In this document: in pieces, positions 23,757-38,500 of the stretch | Numbering within the stretch: the first letter of the stretch is position 1 | How the letters are laid out: each line of letters begins with the position of its first letter | From: Petrolisthes cinctipes | Taxonomy: Eukaryota > Arthropoda > Malacostraca > Decapoda > Porcellanidae | Length of the DNA stretch: 64,000 bases | Direction of reading: 5' to 3' | Assembly: GCA_033782935.1 (NCBI GenBank) | Contig: JAWQEG010001559.1 | Span: 806,001 to 870,000 of the forward strand | Position numbers and translations under genes: made by a program | Notes under the pieces: model-generated | What the model saw: only the letters and a program-made list of their open reading frames with translations | What the model was told of the DNA's origin: nothing | Database searches by the model: none

Positions 23757-25897
23757 ATGTTTTTAGCCTATATTTTGAAAATATTCTAGCACTGTACAGA
23801 TTGCTTCTGGGACCCCAAAATATTGAATTTTCGGGTGTTTTGAGCCTGAATTTGAGATATAAACGGGTACAGAAGATACATTCACATATTGACTTAGGGC
23901 ACCAAAAATATCGATTTTCAGCATGTTTTGGGCCTGAATTTTGAAAATACTCTAACACGGAGTAGGCATGTACAGATCGCTTCTGGGACTCCAAAATATC
24001 GAATTTTCGGGTGTTTTGAGCCTGAATTTGAGATATAAACGGGTACAGAAGATTCATTCACATATTGACTTTATGCACCAAAAAATATCGATTTTCAGCA
24101 TGTTTTGGGCCTGAATTTTGAAAATACTCTAACACGGAGTAGGCAGGTACAGATCGCTTCTGGGACCCCAAAATATCGAATTTTCGGGTGTTTTGAGCCT
24201 GAATTTGAGATATAAACGGGTACTGAAGATGCATGCACATATCGACTTTTGTGCACCTAAAAGATCGATTTTCAGTATGTTTTGAGCATGTATTTTGAAA
24301 ATACTCTAACACGGAGTAGGCATGTACAGATCGCTTCTGGGACCCCTAAATATCGAATTTTCGGGTGTTTTAGGACTGAATTTGAGATATCGACTTTTTG
24401 GCACCTAAAAGATCGATTTTTAGCATGTTTTTAGCCTATATTTTGAAAATATTCTAGCACTGTACAGATTGCTTCTGGGACCCCAAAATATTGAATTTTC
24501 GGGTGTTTTGAGCCTGAATTTGAGATATAAACGGGTATAGAAGATACATGCACATATTGACTTAGGGCACCAAAAATATCGATTTTCAGCATGTTTTGGG
24601 CCTGAATTTTGAAAATACTCTAACACGGAGTAGGCATGTACAGATCGCTTCTGGGACTCCAAAATATCGAATTTTCGGGTGTTTTGAGCCTGAATTTGAG
24701 ATATAAACGGGTACTGAAGATGCATGAACATATCGACTTTTGTGCACCTAAAAGATCGATTTTCAGTATGTTTTGAGCATGTATTTTGAAAATACTCTAA
24801 CACGGAGTAGGCATGTACAGATCGCTTCTGGGACCCCTAAATATCGAATTTTCGGGTGTTTTAGGACTGAATTTGAGATATCGACTTTTTGGCACCTAAA
24901 AGATCGATTTTTAGCATGTTTTTAGCCTATATTTTGAAAATATTCTAGCACTGTACAGATTGCTTCTGGGACCCCAAAATATTGAATTTTCGGGTGTTTT
25001 GAGCCTGAATTTGAGATATAAACGGTTACAGAAGATACATGCACATATTGACTTTGGGCACGAAAAATATCGATTTTCAGCATGTTTTGGGCCTGAATTT
25101 TGAAAATACTCTAACACGGAGTAGGCATGTACAGATCGCTTCTGGGACCCCAAAATATCGAATTTTCGGGTGTTTAGGGCCAGAATTTGAGATATAAACG
25201 GGTACAGAAGATGCATGCACATATCGACTTTTGGGCACCTAGAAGATCGATTTTCAGTATGTTTTGAGCATGTATTTTGAAAATACTCTAACACGGAGTA
25301 GGCATGTACAGATCGCTTCTGGGACCCCTAAATATCGAATTTTCGGGTGTTTTAGGACTGAATTTGAGATATCGACTTTTTGGCACCTAAAAGATCGATT
25401 TTTAGCATGTTTTTAGCCTATATTTTGAAAATATCCTAGCACTGTACAGATTGCTTCTGGGACCCCAAAATATTGAATTTTCGGGTGTTTTGAGCCTGAA
25501 TTTGAGATATAAACGGGTACAGAAGATACATGCACATATTGACTTTGGGCACCAAAAATATCGATTTTCAGCATGTTTTTGGCCTGAATTTTGAAAATAC
25601 TATAACACGGAGTAGGCATGTACAGATCGCTTCTGGGACCCCAAAATATCGAATTTTCGGGTGTTTAGGGCCAGAATTTGAGATATAAACGGGTACAGAA
25701 GATGCATGCACATATCGACTTTTGTGCACCTAAAAGATCGATTTTCAGTATGTTTTTGGCCTGTATTTTGAAAATACTCTAACACGGAGTAGGCATGTAC
25801 AGATACCTTCTGGGACCTCTAAATATCGAATTTTCGGGTGTTTTGGGACTGAATTTGAGATATCGATTTTTTGGCACCTAAAATGTCGATTTTTAGC
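23757..25897. repeat. HOR block 7: run of 491 bp units with shortened A
   Basis: Units start at 23757 (668), 24425, 24916 and 25407 (491 each). All four begin with a 166 bp A monomer lacking 10 bp, reading GCACTGTACAG in place of GCACTGTGTAGGCATGTACAG. C monomers here share GTTTTAGGACTG. The three 491 bp units are a small local amplification of the deleted form. Confidence 0.9.
24425..24590. repeat. A monomer with 10 bp deletion (166 bp), example
   Basis: It reads TCTAGCACTGTACAGATTGC; the 10 bases between CACTG and TACAG are gone, with TG at both edges. Other copies start at 23757, 24916, 25407, 35188, 37507, 39000, 52315 and 57463. They explain every 491 bp unit and the 315 bp unit. Confidence 0.9.
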
Positions 25898-28407
25898 ATG
25901 TTTTTAGCCTATATTTTGAAAATATTCTAGCACTGTGTAGGCATGTACAGATTGCTTCTGGGACCCCAAAATATTGAATTTTCGGGTGTTTTGAGCCTGA
26001 ATTTGAGATATAAACGGGTACAGAAGATACATGCACATATTGACTTTGGGCATCTAAAATATCGATTTTCAGCATGTTTTGGGCCTGTATTTTGAAAATA
26101 CTCTAACACTGAGTAGGCATGTACAGATTGCTTCTGGGACCCCAAAATATTGAATTTTCGGGTGTTTTGAGCCTGAATTTGAGATATAAACGGGTGCTGA
26201 AGATGCATGCACATATCGACTTTTGTGCACCTAAAAGATCGATTTTCAGTATGTTTTGAGCATGTATTTTGAAAATACTCTAACACGGAGTAGGCATGGT
26301 ACAGATCGCTTCTGGGACCCCTAAATATCGAATTTTCGGGTGTTTTGGGACTGAATTTGAGATATCGACATTTTGGCACCTAAAAGATCGATTTTTAGCA
26401 TGTTTTTAGCCTATATTTTGAAATTATTCTAGCACTGAGTAGGCATGTACAGATTGCTTCTGGGACCCCAAAATATTGAATTTTCGGGTGTTTTGAGCCT
26501 GAATTTAAGATATAAACGGGTATAGAAGATACATGCACATATTGACTTTGGGCACCAAAAATATCGATATTCAGCATGTTTTGGGCCTGAATTTTAAAAA
26601 TACTCTAACACTGAGTAGGCATGTACAGATTGCTTCTAGGACCCCATAATATCGAATTTTCGGGTGTTTAGGGCCAGAATTTGAGATATAAACGGGTACA
26701 GAAGATGCATGCACATATCGAATTTTGGGCACCTAAAAGATCGATTTTCAGTATGTTTTTTTCCTGTATTTTGAAAATACTCTAACACGGAGTAGGCATG
26801 TACAGATACCTTCTGGGACCTCTAAATATCGAATTTTCGGGTTTTTTGGGACAGAATTTGAGATATCGATTTTTTGGCACCTAAAATGTCGATTTTTAGC
26901 ATGTTTTTAGCCTATATTTTGAAAATATTCTAGCACTGTGTAGGCATGTACAGATTGCTTCTGGGACCCAAAAATATTGAATTTTCGGGTGTTTTGAGCC
27001 TGAATTTGAGATATAAACGGGTACAGAAGATACATGCACATATTGACTTTGGGCATCTAAAATATCGATTTTCAGCATGTTTTGGGCCTGTATTTTGAAA
27101 ATACTCTAACACTGAGTAGGCAGGTACAGATTGCTTCTGGGACCCCAAAATATTGAATTTTCGGGTGTTTTGAGCCTGAATTTGAGATATAAACGGGTAC
27201 TGAAGATGCATGCACATATCGACTTTTGGGCACCTAAAAGATCGATTTTCAGTATGTTTTGAGCATGTATTTTGAAAATACTCTAACACGGAGTAGGCAT
27301 GTACAGATCGCTTCTGGGACCCCTAAATATCGAATTTTCGGGTGTTTTGGGACTGAATTTGAGATATCGACTTTTTGGCACCTAAAAGATCGATTTTTAG
27401 CATGTTTTTAGCCTATATTTTGAAATTATTCTAGCACTGAGTAGGCATGTACAGATTGCTTCTGGGACCCCAAAATATTGAATTTTCGGGTGTTTTGAGC
27501 CTGAATTTGAGATATAAACGGGTATAGAAGATACATGCACATATTGACTTAGGGCACCAAAAATATCGATTTTCAGCATGTTTTGGGCCTGAATTTTGAA
27601 AATACTCTAACACGGAGTAGGCATGTACAGATCGCTTCTGGGACTCCAAAATATCGAATTTTCGGGTGTTCTGAGCCTGAATTTGAGATATAAACGGGTA
27701 CTGAAGATGCATGCACATATCGACTTTTGTGCACCTAAAAGATCGATTTTAAGTATGTTTTTAGCATGTATTTTGAAAATACTCTAACACGGAGTAGGCA
27801 TGTACAGATTGCTTCTGGGACCCCTAAATATCGAATTTTCGGGTGTTTTGGGACTGAATTCGAGATATCGACTTTTTTGGCACCTAAAAGATCGATTTTT
27901 AGCATGTTTTTAGCCTATATTTTGAAAATATTCTAGCACTGAGTAGGCATGTACAGATTGCTTCTGGGAGCCCAAAATGTTGAATTTTCGGGTGTTTTGA
28001 GCATGAATTTGAGATATAAACGGGTACAGAAGATACATGCACATATTGACTTTGGGCACCAAAAATATCGATTTTCAGCATGTTTTGGGCCTGAATTTTG
28101 AAAATACTCTAACACGGAGTAGGCATGTACAGATCGCTTCTGGGACCCCAAAATATCGAATTTTCGGGTGTTTAAGGCCAGAATTTGAGATATAAACGGG
28201 TACAGAAGATGCATGCACATATCGACTTTTGGGCACCTAAAAGATCGATTTTCAGTATGTTTTTGAAAGCCTGTATTTTGAAAATACTCTAACACGGAGT
28301 AGGCATGCACAGATACCTTATGGGACCTCTAAATATCGAATTTTCGGGTGTTTTGGGACTGAATTTGATATATCGATTTTTTGGCACCTAAAATGTCGAT
28401 TTTTAGC
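25898..28407. repeat. HOR block 8: near-regular trimers with 1-3 bp gains
   Basis: Units start at 25898 (502, extra G in GGCATGGTACAG near 26299), 26400, 26901 (501), 27402 (502, an extra T before GGCACC near 27877) and 27904 (504, TTTTTGAAAGCC near 28264). HOR-1 and HOR-2 features alternate. A monomers of 26400 and 27402 share TTGAAATTATTC in place of TTGAAAATATTC, which breaks one arm of the A dyad. Confidence 0.88.
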
Positions 28408-31400
28408 ATGTTTTTAGCCTATATTTTGAAAATATTCTAGCACTGTGTAGGCATGTACAGATTGCTTCTAGGACCCCAAAATATTGAATTTTCGGGTATT
28501 TTGAGCCTGAATTTGAGATATAAACGGGTACAGAAGATACATGCACATATCGACTTTTGTGCATCTAAAATATCGATTTTCAGCATGTTTTGGGCCTGTA
28601 TTTTGAAAATACTCTAACACTGAGTAGGCATGTACAGATCGCTTCTGGGACCCCTAAATATCGAATTTTCGGGTGTTTTGGGACTGAATTTGAGATATCG
28701 ACTTTTTGGCACCTAACAGATCGATTTTTAGCATGTTTTTAGCCTATATTTTGAAAATATTCTAGCACTGAGTAGGCATGTACAGATTGCTTCTGGGACC
28801 CCAAAATATTGAATTTTCGGGTGTTTTGAGCCTGAATTTGAGATATAAACGGGTACAGAAGATACATGCACATATTGACTTTGGGCACCAAAAATATCGA
28901 TTTTTAGCATGTTTTGGGCCTGAATTTTGAAAATACTCTAACACGGAGTAGTCATGTACAGATCGCTTCTGGGACCCCAAAATATCGAATTTTCGGGTGT
29001 TTAGGGCCAGAATTTGAGATATAAACGAGTACAGAAGATGCATGCACATATCGACTTTTGGGCACCTAAAAGATCGATTTTCAGTATGTTTTTGGCCTGT
29101 ATTTTGAAAATACTCTAACACGGAGTAGTCATGTACAGATACCTTCTGGGACCTCTAAATATCGAATTTTCGGGTGTTATGGGTCTGAATTTGAGATATC
29201 GATTTTTTGGCACCTATAATATCGATTTTTAGCATGTTTTTAGCCTATATTTTGTAAATATTCTAGCACTGAGTAGGCATGTGCAGATTGCTTCTTGGAC
29301 CCCAAAATATTGAATTTTCGGGTGTTTTGAGCCTGAATTTGAGATATAAACGGGTACATAAGATACATGCACATATTGACTTTCGGCACCAAAAATATCG
29401 ATTTTCAGCATGTTTTGGGCCTGAATTTTGAAAATACTCTAACACGGAGTAGGCATGTACAGATCGCTTCTGGGACCCTAAAATATCGAATTTTCGGGTG
29501 TTTAGGGCCAGAATTTGAGATATAAACGGGTACAGAAGATGCATGCACATATCGACTTTTGGGCACCTAAAAGATCGATTTTCAGTATGCTTTTGGCCTG
29601 TATTTTGAAAATACTCTAACACGGAGTAGGCATATACAGATACCTTCTGGGACCTCTAAATATCGAATTTTCGGGTGTTTTGGGACTGAATTTGAGATAT
29701 CGATTTTTTGGCACCTAAAATGTCGATTTTTAGCATGTTTTTAGCCTATATTTTGAAAATATTCTAGCACAGTGTAGGCATGTACAGATTGCTTCTGGAA
29801 TCCCAAAATATTGAATTTTCGGGTGTTTTGAGCCTGAATTTGAGATATAAACGGGTACTGAAGATACATGCACATATCGACTTTTTTGCACCTAAAAGAT
29901 CGATTTTCAGTATGTTTTGAGCATGTATTTTGAAAATACTCTAACACGGAGTAGGCATGTACAGATCGCTTCTGGGACCCCTAAATATTGAATTTTCGGG
30001 TGTTTTGGGACTGAATTTGAGATATCGACTTTTTGGCACCTAAAAGATCGATTTTTAGCATGTTTTTAGCCTATATTTTGAAAATATTCTAGCACTGAGT
30101 AGGCATGTACAGATTGCTTCTGGGACCCCAAAATATTGAATTTTCGGGTGTTTTGAGCCTGAATTTGAGATATAAACGGGTACAGAAGATACATGCACAT
30201 ATTGACTTTGGGCATCTAAAATATCGATTTTCAGCATGTTTTGGGCCTGTATTTTGAAAATACTCTAACACTGAGTAGGCATGTACAGATTGCTTCTGGG
30301 ACCCCAAAATATTGAATTTTCGGGTGTTTTGAGCCTGAATTTGAGATATAAACGGGTACTGAAGATGCATGCACATATCGACTTTTGGGCACCTAAAAGA
30401 TCGATTTTCAGTATGTTTTTGGCTTGTATTTTGAAAATACTCTAACACGGAGTAGGCATGTACAGATACCTTCTGGGACCTCTAAATATCGAATTTTCGG
30501 GTGTTTTGGGACTGAATTTGAGATATCGATTTTTGGCACCTAAAATGTCGATTTTTAGCATGTTTTGAGCCTATATTTCGAAAATATTCTAGCACTGTGT
30601 AGGCATGTACAGATTGCTTCTGGGACCCCAAAATATTGAATTTTCGGGTATTTTGAGCCTGAATTTGAGATATAAACGGGTACAGAAGATACATGCACAT
30701 ATCGACTTTTGTGCATCTAAAATATCGATTTTCAGCATGTTTTGGGCCTGTATTTTGAAATTACTCTAACACTGAGTAGGCATGTACAGATCGCTTCTGG
30801 GACCCCTAAATATCGAATTTTCGGGTGTTTTGGGACTGAATTTGAGATATCGACTTTTTGGCACCTAACAGATCGATTTTTAGCATGTTTTTAGCCTATA
30901 TTTTGAAAATATTCTAGCACTGAGTAGGCATGTACAGATTGCTTCTGGGACCCCAAAATATTGAATTTTCCGGTGTTTTGAGCCTGAATTTGAGATATAA
31001 ACGGGTACAGAAGATACATGCACATATTGACTTTGGGCACCAAAAATATCGATTTTTAGCATGTTTTGGGCCTGAATTTTGAAAATACTCTAACACAGAG
31101 TAGTCATGTACAGATCGCTTCTGGGACCCCAAAATATCGAATTTTCGGGTGTTTAGGGCCAGAATTTGAGATATAAACGAGTACAGAAGATGCATGCACA
31201 TATCGACTTTTGGGCACCAAAAAGATCGATTTTCAGTATGTTTTTGGCCTGTATTTTGAAAATACTCTAACACGGAGTAGTCATGTACAGATACGTTCTG
31301 GGACCTCTAAATATCGAATTTTCGGGTGTTATGGGTCTGAATTTGAGATATAGATTTTTTGGCACCTATAATATCGATTTTTAGCATGTTTTTAGCCTAT

Positions 31401-31709
31401 ATTTTGTAAATATTCTAGCACTGAGTAGGCATGTGCAGATTGCTTCTTGGACCCCAAAATATTGAATTTTCGGGTGTTTTGAGCCTGAATTTGAGATATA
31501 AACGGGTACATAAGATACATGCACATATTGACTTTCGGCACCAAAAATATCGATTTTCAGCATGTTTTGGGCCTGAATTTTGAAAATACTCTAACACGGA
31601 GTAGGCATGTACAGATCGCTTCTGGGACCCCTAAATATTGAATTTTCGGGTGTTTTGGGACTGAATTTGAGATATCGACTTTTTGGCACCTAAAAGATCG
31701 ATTTTTAGC
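28408..31709. repeat. HOR block 9: island resembling blocks 1-3, duplicated at 2152 bp
   Basis: Units start at 28408 (325), 28733, 29234 (501), 29735 (325), 30060 (500), 30560 (325), 30885 (501) and 31386 (324). Units 28408, 28733 and 29234 recur as 30560, 30885 and 31386, all with offset 2152 bp. The block carries the GAGTAGTCATG mark and the variants CTTCTTGGACC and GTACATAAGATAC otherwise seen at 5.2 and 13.8 kb. It therefore looks like a transposed copy of block 1-3 sequence. Confidence 0.88.
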
Positions 31710-34700
31710 ATGTTTTTAGCCTATATTTTGAAAATATTCTAGCACTGAGTAGGCATGTACAGATTGCTTCTGGGACCCCAAAATATTGAATTATCGGGTG
31801 TTTTGAGCCTGAATTTGAGATATAAACGGGTACAGAAGAGACATGCACATATTGACTTTGGGCATCTAAAATATCGATTTTCAGCATGTTTTGGGCCTGT
31901 ATTTTGAAAATACTCTAACACTGAGTAGGCATGTACAGATTGCTTCTGGGACCCCAAAATATTGAATTTTCGGGTGTTTTGAGCCTGAATTTGAGATATA
32001 AACGGGTACTGAAGATGCATGCAGATATTGGCTTTGGGCATCTAAAATATCGATTTTCAGCATGTTTTGGGCCTGTATTTTGAAAATACTCTAACACTGA
32101 GTAGGCATGTACAGATCGCTTCTGGGACCCCAAAATATTGAATTTTTGGGTGTTTTGGGACTGAATTTGAGATATCGACTTTTTGGCACCTAAAAGATCG
32201 ATTTTTAGCATGTTTTTAGCCAATATTTTGAAAATATTCTAGCACTGAGTAGGCATGTACAGATTGCTTCTGGGACCCCAAAATATCGAATTTTCGGGTG
32301 TTTATGGCCAGAATTTGAGATATAAACGGGTACAGAAGATACATGCAGATATTGGCTTTGGGCATCTAAAATATCGATTTTCAACATGTTTTGGGCCTGT
32401 ATTTTGAAAATACTCTAACACTGAGTAGGCATGTACAGATTGCTTCTGGGACCCCAAAATATTGAATTTTCGGGTGTTTTGAGCCTGAATTTGAGATATA
32501 AACGGGTACAGAAGATACATGCACATATTGACTTTGGGCATCTAAAATATCGATTTTCAGCATGTTTTGGGCCTGTATTTTGAAAATACTCTAACACTGA
32601 GTAGGCATGTACAGATTGCTTCTGGGACCCCAAAATATTGAATTTTCGGGTGTTTTGAGCCTGAATTTGAGATATAAACGGGTACTGAAGATGCATGCAC
32701 ATATCGACTTTTGTGCACCTAAAAGATCGATTTTCAGTATGTTTTGAGCATGTATTTTGAAAATACTCTAACACGGAGTAGGCATGTACAGATCGCTTCT
32801 GGGGCCCCTAAATATCGAATTTGCGGGTGTTTTGGGACTGAATTTGAGATATCGACTTTTTGGCACCTAAAAGATCGATTTTTAGCATGTTTTAAGCCTA
32901 TATTTTGAAAATATTCTAGCACTGAGTAGGCATGTACAGATCGCTTCTGGGACCCCAAAATATCGAATTTTCGGGTGTTTAGGGCCAGAATTTGAGATAT
33001 AAACGGGTACAGAAGATTCATGCACATATCGACTTTTGGGCACCTAAAAGATCGATTTTCAGTATGTTTTAGGCTTGTATTTTGAAAATACTCTAACACG
33101 GAGTAGGCATGTACAGATACCTTCTAGGACCTCTAAATATCGAATTTTCGGGTGTTTTGGGACTGAATTTGAGATATCGATTTTTTGGCACCTAAAATGT
33201 CGATTTTTAGCATGTTTTTAGCCTATATTTTGAAAATATTCTAGCACTGAGTAGGCATGTACAGATCGCTTCTGGGACCCCAAAATATTGAATTTTCGGG
33301 TGTTTTGAGCCTGAATTTGAGATATAAACGGGTACTGAAGATGCATGCACATATCGACTTTTGTGCACCTAAAAGATCGATTTTCAGTATGTTTTGAGCA
33401 TGTATTTTGAAAATACTCTAAAACGGAGTATTCATGTACAGATCGCTTCTGGGACCCCTAAATATCGAATTTTCGGATGTTTTGGGACTGAATTTGAGAT
33501 ATCGACTTTTTGGCACCTAAAATATCGATTTTTAGCATGTTTTTAGCCTATATTTTGAAAATATTCTAGCACTGAGTAGGCATGTACAGATTGCTTCTGG
33601 GGCCCCAAAATATTGAATTTTCGGGTGTTTTGAGCCTGAATTTGAGATATAAACGGGTACAGAAGATACATGCACATATTGACTTTGGTCATCTAAATTA
33701 TCGATTTTCAGCATGTTTTGGGCCTGTATTTTGAAAATACTCTAACACTGAGTAGGCATGTACAGATTGCTTCTGGGACCCCAAAATATTGAATTTTCGG
33801 GTGTTTTGAGCCTGAATTTGAGATATAAACGGGTACTGAAGATGCATGCACATATCGACTTTTGTGCACCTAAGAGATCGATTTTCAGTATGTTTTGAGC
33901 ATGTATTTTGAAAATACTCTAACACGGAGTAGGCATGTACAGATCGCTTCTGGGACCACTAAATATCGAATTTTCGGGTGTTTTGGGACTGAATTTGAGA
34001 TATCGACTTTTTGGCACCTAAAAGATCGATTTTTAGCATGTTTTTAGCCTATATTTTGAAATTATTCTAGCACTGAGTAGGCATGTACAGATTGCTTCTG
34101 GGACCCCAAAATATTGAATTTTCGGGTGTTTTGAGCCTGAATTTGAGATATAAACGGGTATAGAAGATACATGCACATATTGACTTTGGGCACCAAAAAT
34201 ATCGATTTTCAGCATGTTTTGGGCCTGTATTTTGAAAATACTCTAACACTGAGTAGGCATGTACAGATTGCTTCTGGGACCCCAAAATATCGAATTTTCG
34301 GGTGTTTAGGGCCAGAATTTGAGATATAAACGGGTACAGAAGATGCATGCACATATCGACTTTTGGGCACCTAAAAGATCGATTTTCAGTATGTTTTTGG
34401 CCTGTATTTTGAAAATACTCTAACAAGGAATAGGCATGTACAGATACCTTCTGGGACCTCTGAATATCGAATTTTCGTGTGTTTTGGGACTGAATTTGAG
34501 ATATCGATTTTTTTGCACCTAAAATGTCGATTTTTAGCATGTTTTTAGCCTATATTTTGAAAATATTCTAGCACTGAGTAGGCATGTACAGATTGCTTCT
34601 GGGACCCCTAAATATTGAATTTTCGGGTGTTTTGAGCCTGAATTTGAGATATAAACGGGTACAGAAGATACATACACATATTGACTTTGGGCATCTAAAA

Positions 34701-35502
34701 TATCGATTTTCAGCATGTTTTGGGCCTGTATTTTGAAAATACTCTAACACGGAGTAGGCATGTACAGATCGCTTCTGGGACCCCTAAATATCGAATTTTC
34801 GGGTGTTTTGGGACTGAATTTGAGATATCGACTTTTTGGCACCTAAAATATCGATTTCTAGCATGTTTTTAGCCTATATTTTGAAATTATTCTAGCACTG
34901 AGTAGGCATGTACAGATTGCTTCTGGGACCCCAAAATATTGAATTTTCGGGTGTTTTGAGCCTGAATTTGAGATATAAACGGGTACTAAAGATGCATGCA
35001 CATATCGACTTTTGTGCACCTAAAAGATCGATTTTCAGTATGTTTTGAGCATGTATTTTGAAAATACTCTAACACGGAGTAGGCATGTACAGATCGCTTT
35101 TGGGACCCCTAAATATCGAATTTTCGGGTGTTTTGGGACTGAATTTGAGATATCGACTTTTTGGCACCTAAAAGATAGATTTTTAGCATGTTTTTAGCCT
35201 ATATTTTGAAAATATTCTAGCACTGTACAGATTGCTTCTGGGACCCCAAAATATTGAATTTTCGGGTGTTTTGAGCCTGAATTTGAGATATAAACGGGTA
35301 CAGAAGATACATGCACATATCGACTTTTGGGCACCTAAAAGATCGATTTTCAGTATGTTTTTGGCCTGTATTTTGAAAATACTCTAACAAGGAGTAGGCA
35401 TGTACAGATACCTTCTGGGACCTCTAAATATCGAATTTTCGGGTGTTTTGGGACTGAAATTGAGATATCGATTTTTTGGCACCTAAAATGTCGATTTTTA
35501 GC
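31710..35502. repeat. HOR block 10: HOR-2-rich region with dimers and A-A repeats
   Basis: Units start at 31710 (500, A-A-C), 32210 (677, four monomers), 32887, 33212 (325 each), 33537, 34038 (501), 34539 (324), 34863 (325) and 35188 (315, A with the 10 bp deletion). Units 31710 and 32210 share GCAGATATTGGCTTTGGG, a variant found only here. Dimer content is high, so about half of this block has lost the B position or fused A with B. Confidence 0.86.
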
Positions 35503-38500
35503 ATGTTTTTAGCCTATATTTTGAAAATATTCTAGCACTGAGTAGGCATGTACAGATTGCTTCTGGGACCCCTAAATATTGAATTTTCGGGTGTTTTGAG
35601 CCTGAATTTGAGATATAAACGGGTACAGAAGATACATGCACATATTGACTTTGGGCATCTAAAATATCGATTTTCAGCATGTTTTGGGCCTGTATTTTGA
35701 AATTACTCTAACACTTAGTAGGCATGTACAGATTGCTTCTGGGACCCCAAAATATTGAATTTTCGGGTGTTTTGAGCCGGAATTTGAGATATAAACGGGT
35801 ACTGAAGATGCATGCACATATCGACTTTTGTGCACCTAAAAGATCGATTTTCAGTATGTTTTTGGCCTGTATTTTGAAAATACTCTAACACGGAGTAGGC
35901 ATGTACAGATACCTTCTAAGACCTCTAAATATCGAATTTTCGGGTGTTTTGGGACTGAATTTGAGATATCGATTTTTTGGCACCTAAAATGTCGATTTTT
36001 AGCATGTTTTTAGCCTATATTTTGAAAATATTCTAGCACTGTGTAGGCATGTACAGATTGCTTCTGGAACCCCAAAATATTGAATTTTCGGGTGTTTTGA
36101 GCCTGAAATTGAGATATAAACGGGTACAGAAGATACATGCACATATTGACTTTGGGCATCTAAAATATCGATTTTCAGCATGTTTTGGGCCTGAATTTTG
36201 AAAATACTCTAACACTGAGTAGGCATGTACAGATTGCTTCTGGGACCCCAAAATATTGAATTTTCGGGTGTTTTGAGCCTGAATTTGAGATATAAACGGG
36301 TACAGAAGATGCATGCACATATCGACTTTTGGGCACCTAAAAGATCGATTTTCAGTATGTTTTGAGCATGTATTTTGAAAATACTCTAACACGGAGTAGG
36401 CATGTACAGATCGCTTCTGGAACCCCTTAATATCGAATTTTCGGGTGTTTTGGGACTGAATTTGAGATATCGACTTTTTGGCACCAAAAATATCGATTTT
36501 TAGCATATTTTTAGCCTATATTTTGAAAATATTCTAGCACTGAGTAGGCATGTACAGATTGCTTCTGGGACCCCAAAATATTGAATTTTCGGGTGTTTTG
36601 AGCCTGAATTTGAGATATAAACGGGTACAGAAGATACATGCACATATTGACTTTGGGCACCAAAAATATCAATTTTCAGCATGTTTTGGGCCTGAATTTT
36701 GAAAATACTCTAACACGGAGTAGGCATGTACAGATCGCTTCTGGGACCCCAAAATATTGAATTTTCGGGTGTTTTGAGCCTGAATTTGAGATATAAACGG
36801 GTACTGAAGATGCATGCACATATCGACTTTTGGGCACCTAAAAGATCGATTTTCAGTATGTTTTGAACATGTATTTTGAAAATACTCTAACACGAAGTAG
36901 GCATGTACAGATACCTTCTGGGACCTTTAAATATCGAATTTTCGGGTGTTTTGGGACTGAATTTGAGATATCGATTTTTTGGCACCTAAAATGTCGATTT
37001 TTAGCATGTTTTTAGCCTATATTTTGAAAATATTCTAGCACTGTGTAGGCATGTACAGATTGCTTCTGGGACCCCAAAATATTGAATTTTCGGGTGTTTT
37101 GAGCCTGAATTTGAGATATAAACGGGTACAGAAGATACATGCACATATTGACTTTGGGCATCTAAAATATCGATTTTCAGCATGTTTTGGGCCTGTATTT
37201 TGAAAATACTCTAACACTGAGTAGGCATGTACAGATTGCTTCTGGGAACCCAAAATATTGAATTTTCGGGTGTTTTGAGCCTGAATTTGAGATATAAACG
37301 GGTACTGAAGATGCATGCACATATCGACTTTTGGGCACCTAAAAGATCGATTTTCAGTATGTTTTGAGCATGTATTTTGAAAATACTCTAACACGGAGTA
37401 GGCAACTACAGATCGCTTATGGGACCCCTAAATATCGAATTTTCGGGTGTTTTGGGACTGAATTTGAGATATCGACTTTTTGGCACCTCAAAGATCGATT
37501 TTTAGCATGTTTTTAGCCTATATTTTGAAAATATTCTAGCACTGTACAGATTGCTTCTGGAACCCCAAAATATTGAATTTTCGGGTGTTTTGAGCCTGAA
37601 TTTGAGATATAAACGGGTACAGAAGATACATGCACATATTGACTTTGGGCACCAAAAATATCGATTTTCAGCATGTTTTGAGCCTGAATTTTGAAAATAC
37701 TCTAACACGGAGTAGGCATGTACAGATCGCTTCTGGGACCCCAAAATATCGAATTTTCGGGTGTTTAGGGCCAGAATTTGAGATATAAACTGGTACAGAA
37801 GATGCATGCACATATCGACTTTTGGGCACCTAAAAGATCGATTTTCAGTATGTTTTTGGCCTGTATTTTGAAAATACTCTAACAAGGAGTAGGCATGTAC
37901 AGATACCTTCTGGGACCTCTAAATATCGAATTTTCGGGTGTTTTGGGACTGAAATTGAGATATCGATTTTTTGGCACCTAAAATGTCGATTTTTAGCATG
38001 TTTTTAGCCTATATTTTGAAAATATTCTAGCACTGAGTAGGCATGTACAGATTGCTTCTGGGACCCCTAAATATTGAATTTTCGGGTGTTTTGAGCCTGA
38101 ATTTGAGATATAAACGGGTACAGAAGATACATGCACATATTGACTTTGGGCATCTAAAATATCGATTTTCAGCATGTTTTGGGCCTGTATTTTGAAATTA
38201 CTCTAACACTTAGTAGGCATGTACAGATTGCTTCTGGGACCCCAAAATATTGAATTTTCGGGTGTTTTGAGCCGGAATTTGAGATATAAACGGGTACTGA
38301 AGATGCATGCACATATCGACTTTTGTGCACCTAAAAGATCGATTTTCAGTATGTTTTTGGCCTGTATTTTGAAAATACTCTAACACGGAGTAGGCATGTA
38401 CAGATACCTTCTGGGACCTCTAAATATCGAATTTTCGGGTGTTTTGGGACTGAATTTGAGATATCGATTTTTTGGCACCTAAAATGTCGATTTTTAGCAT

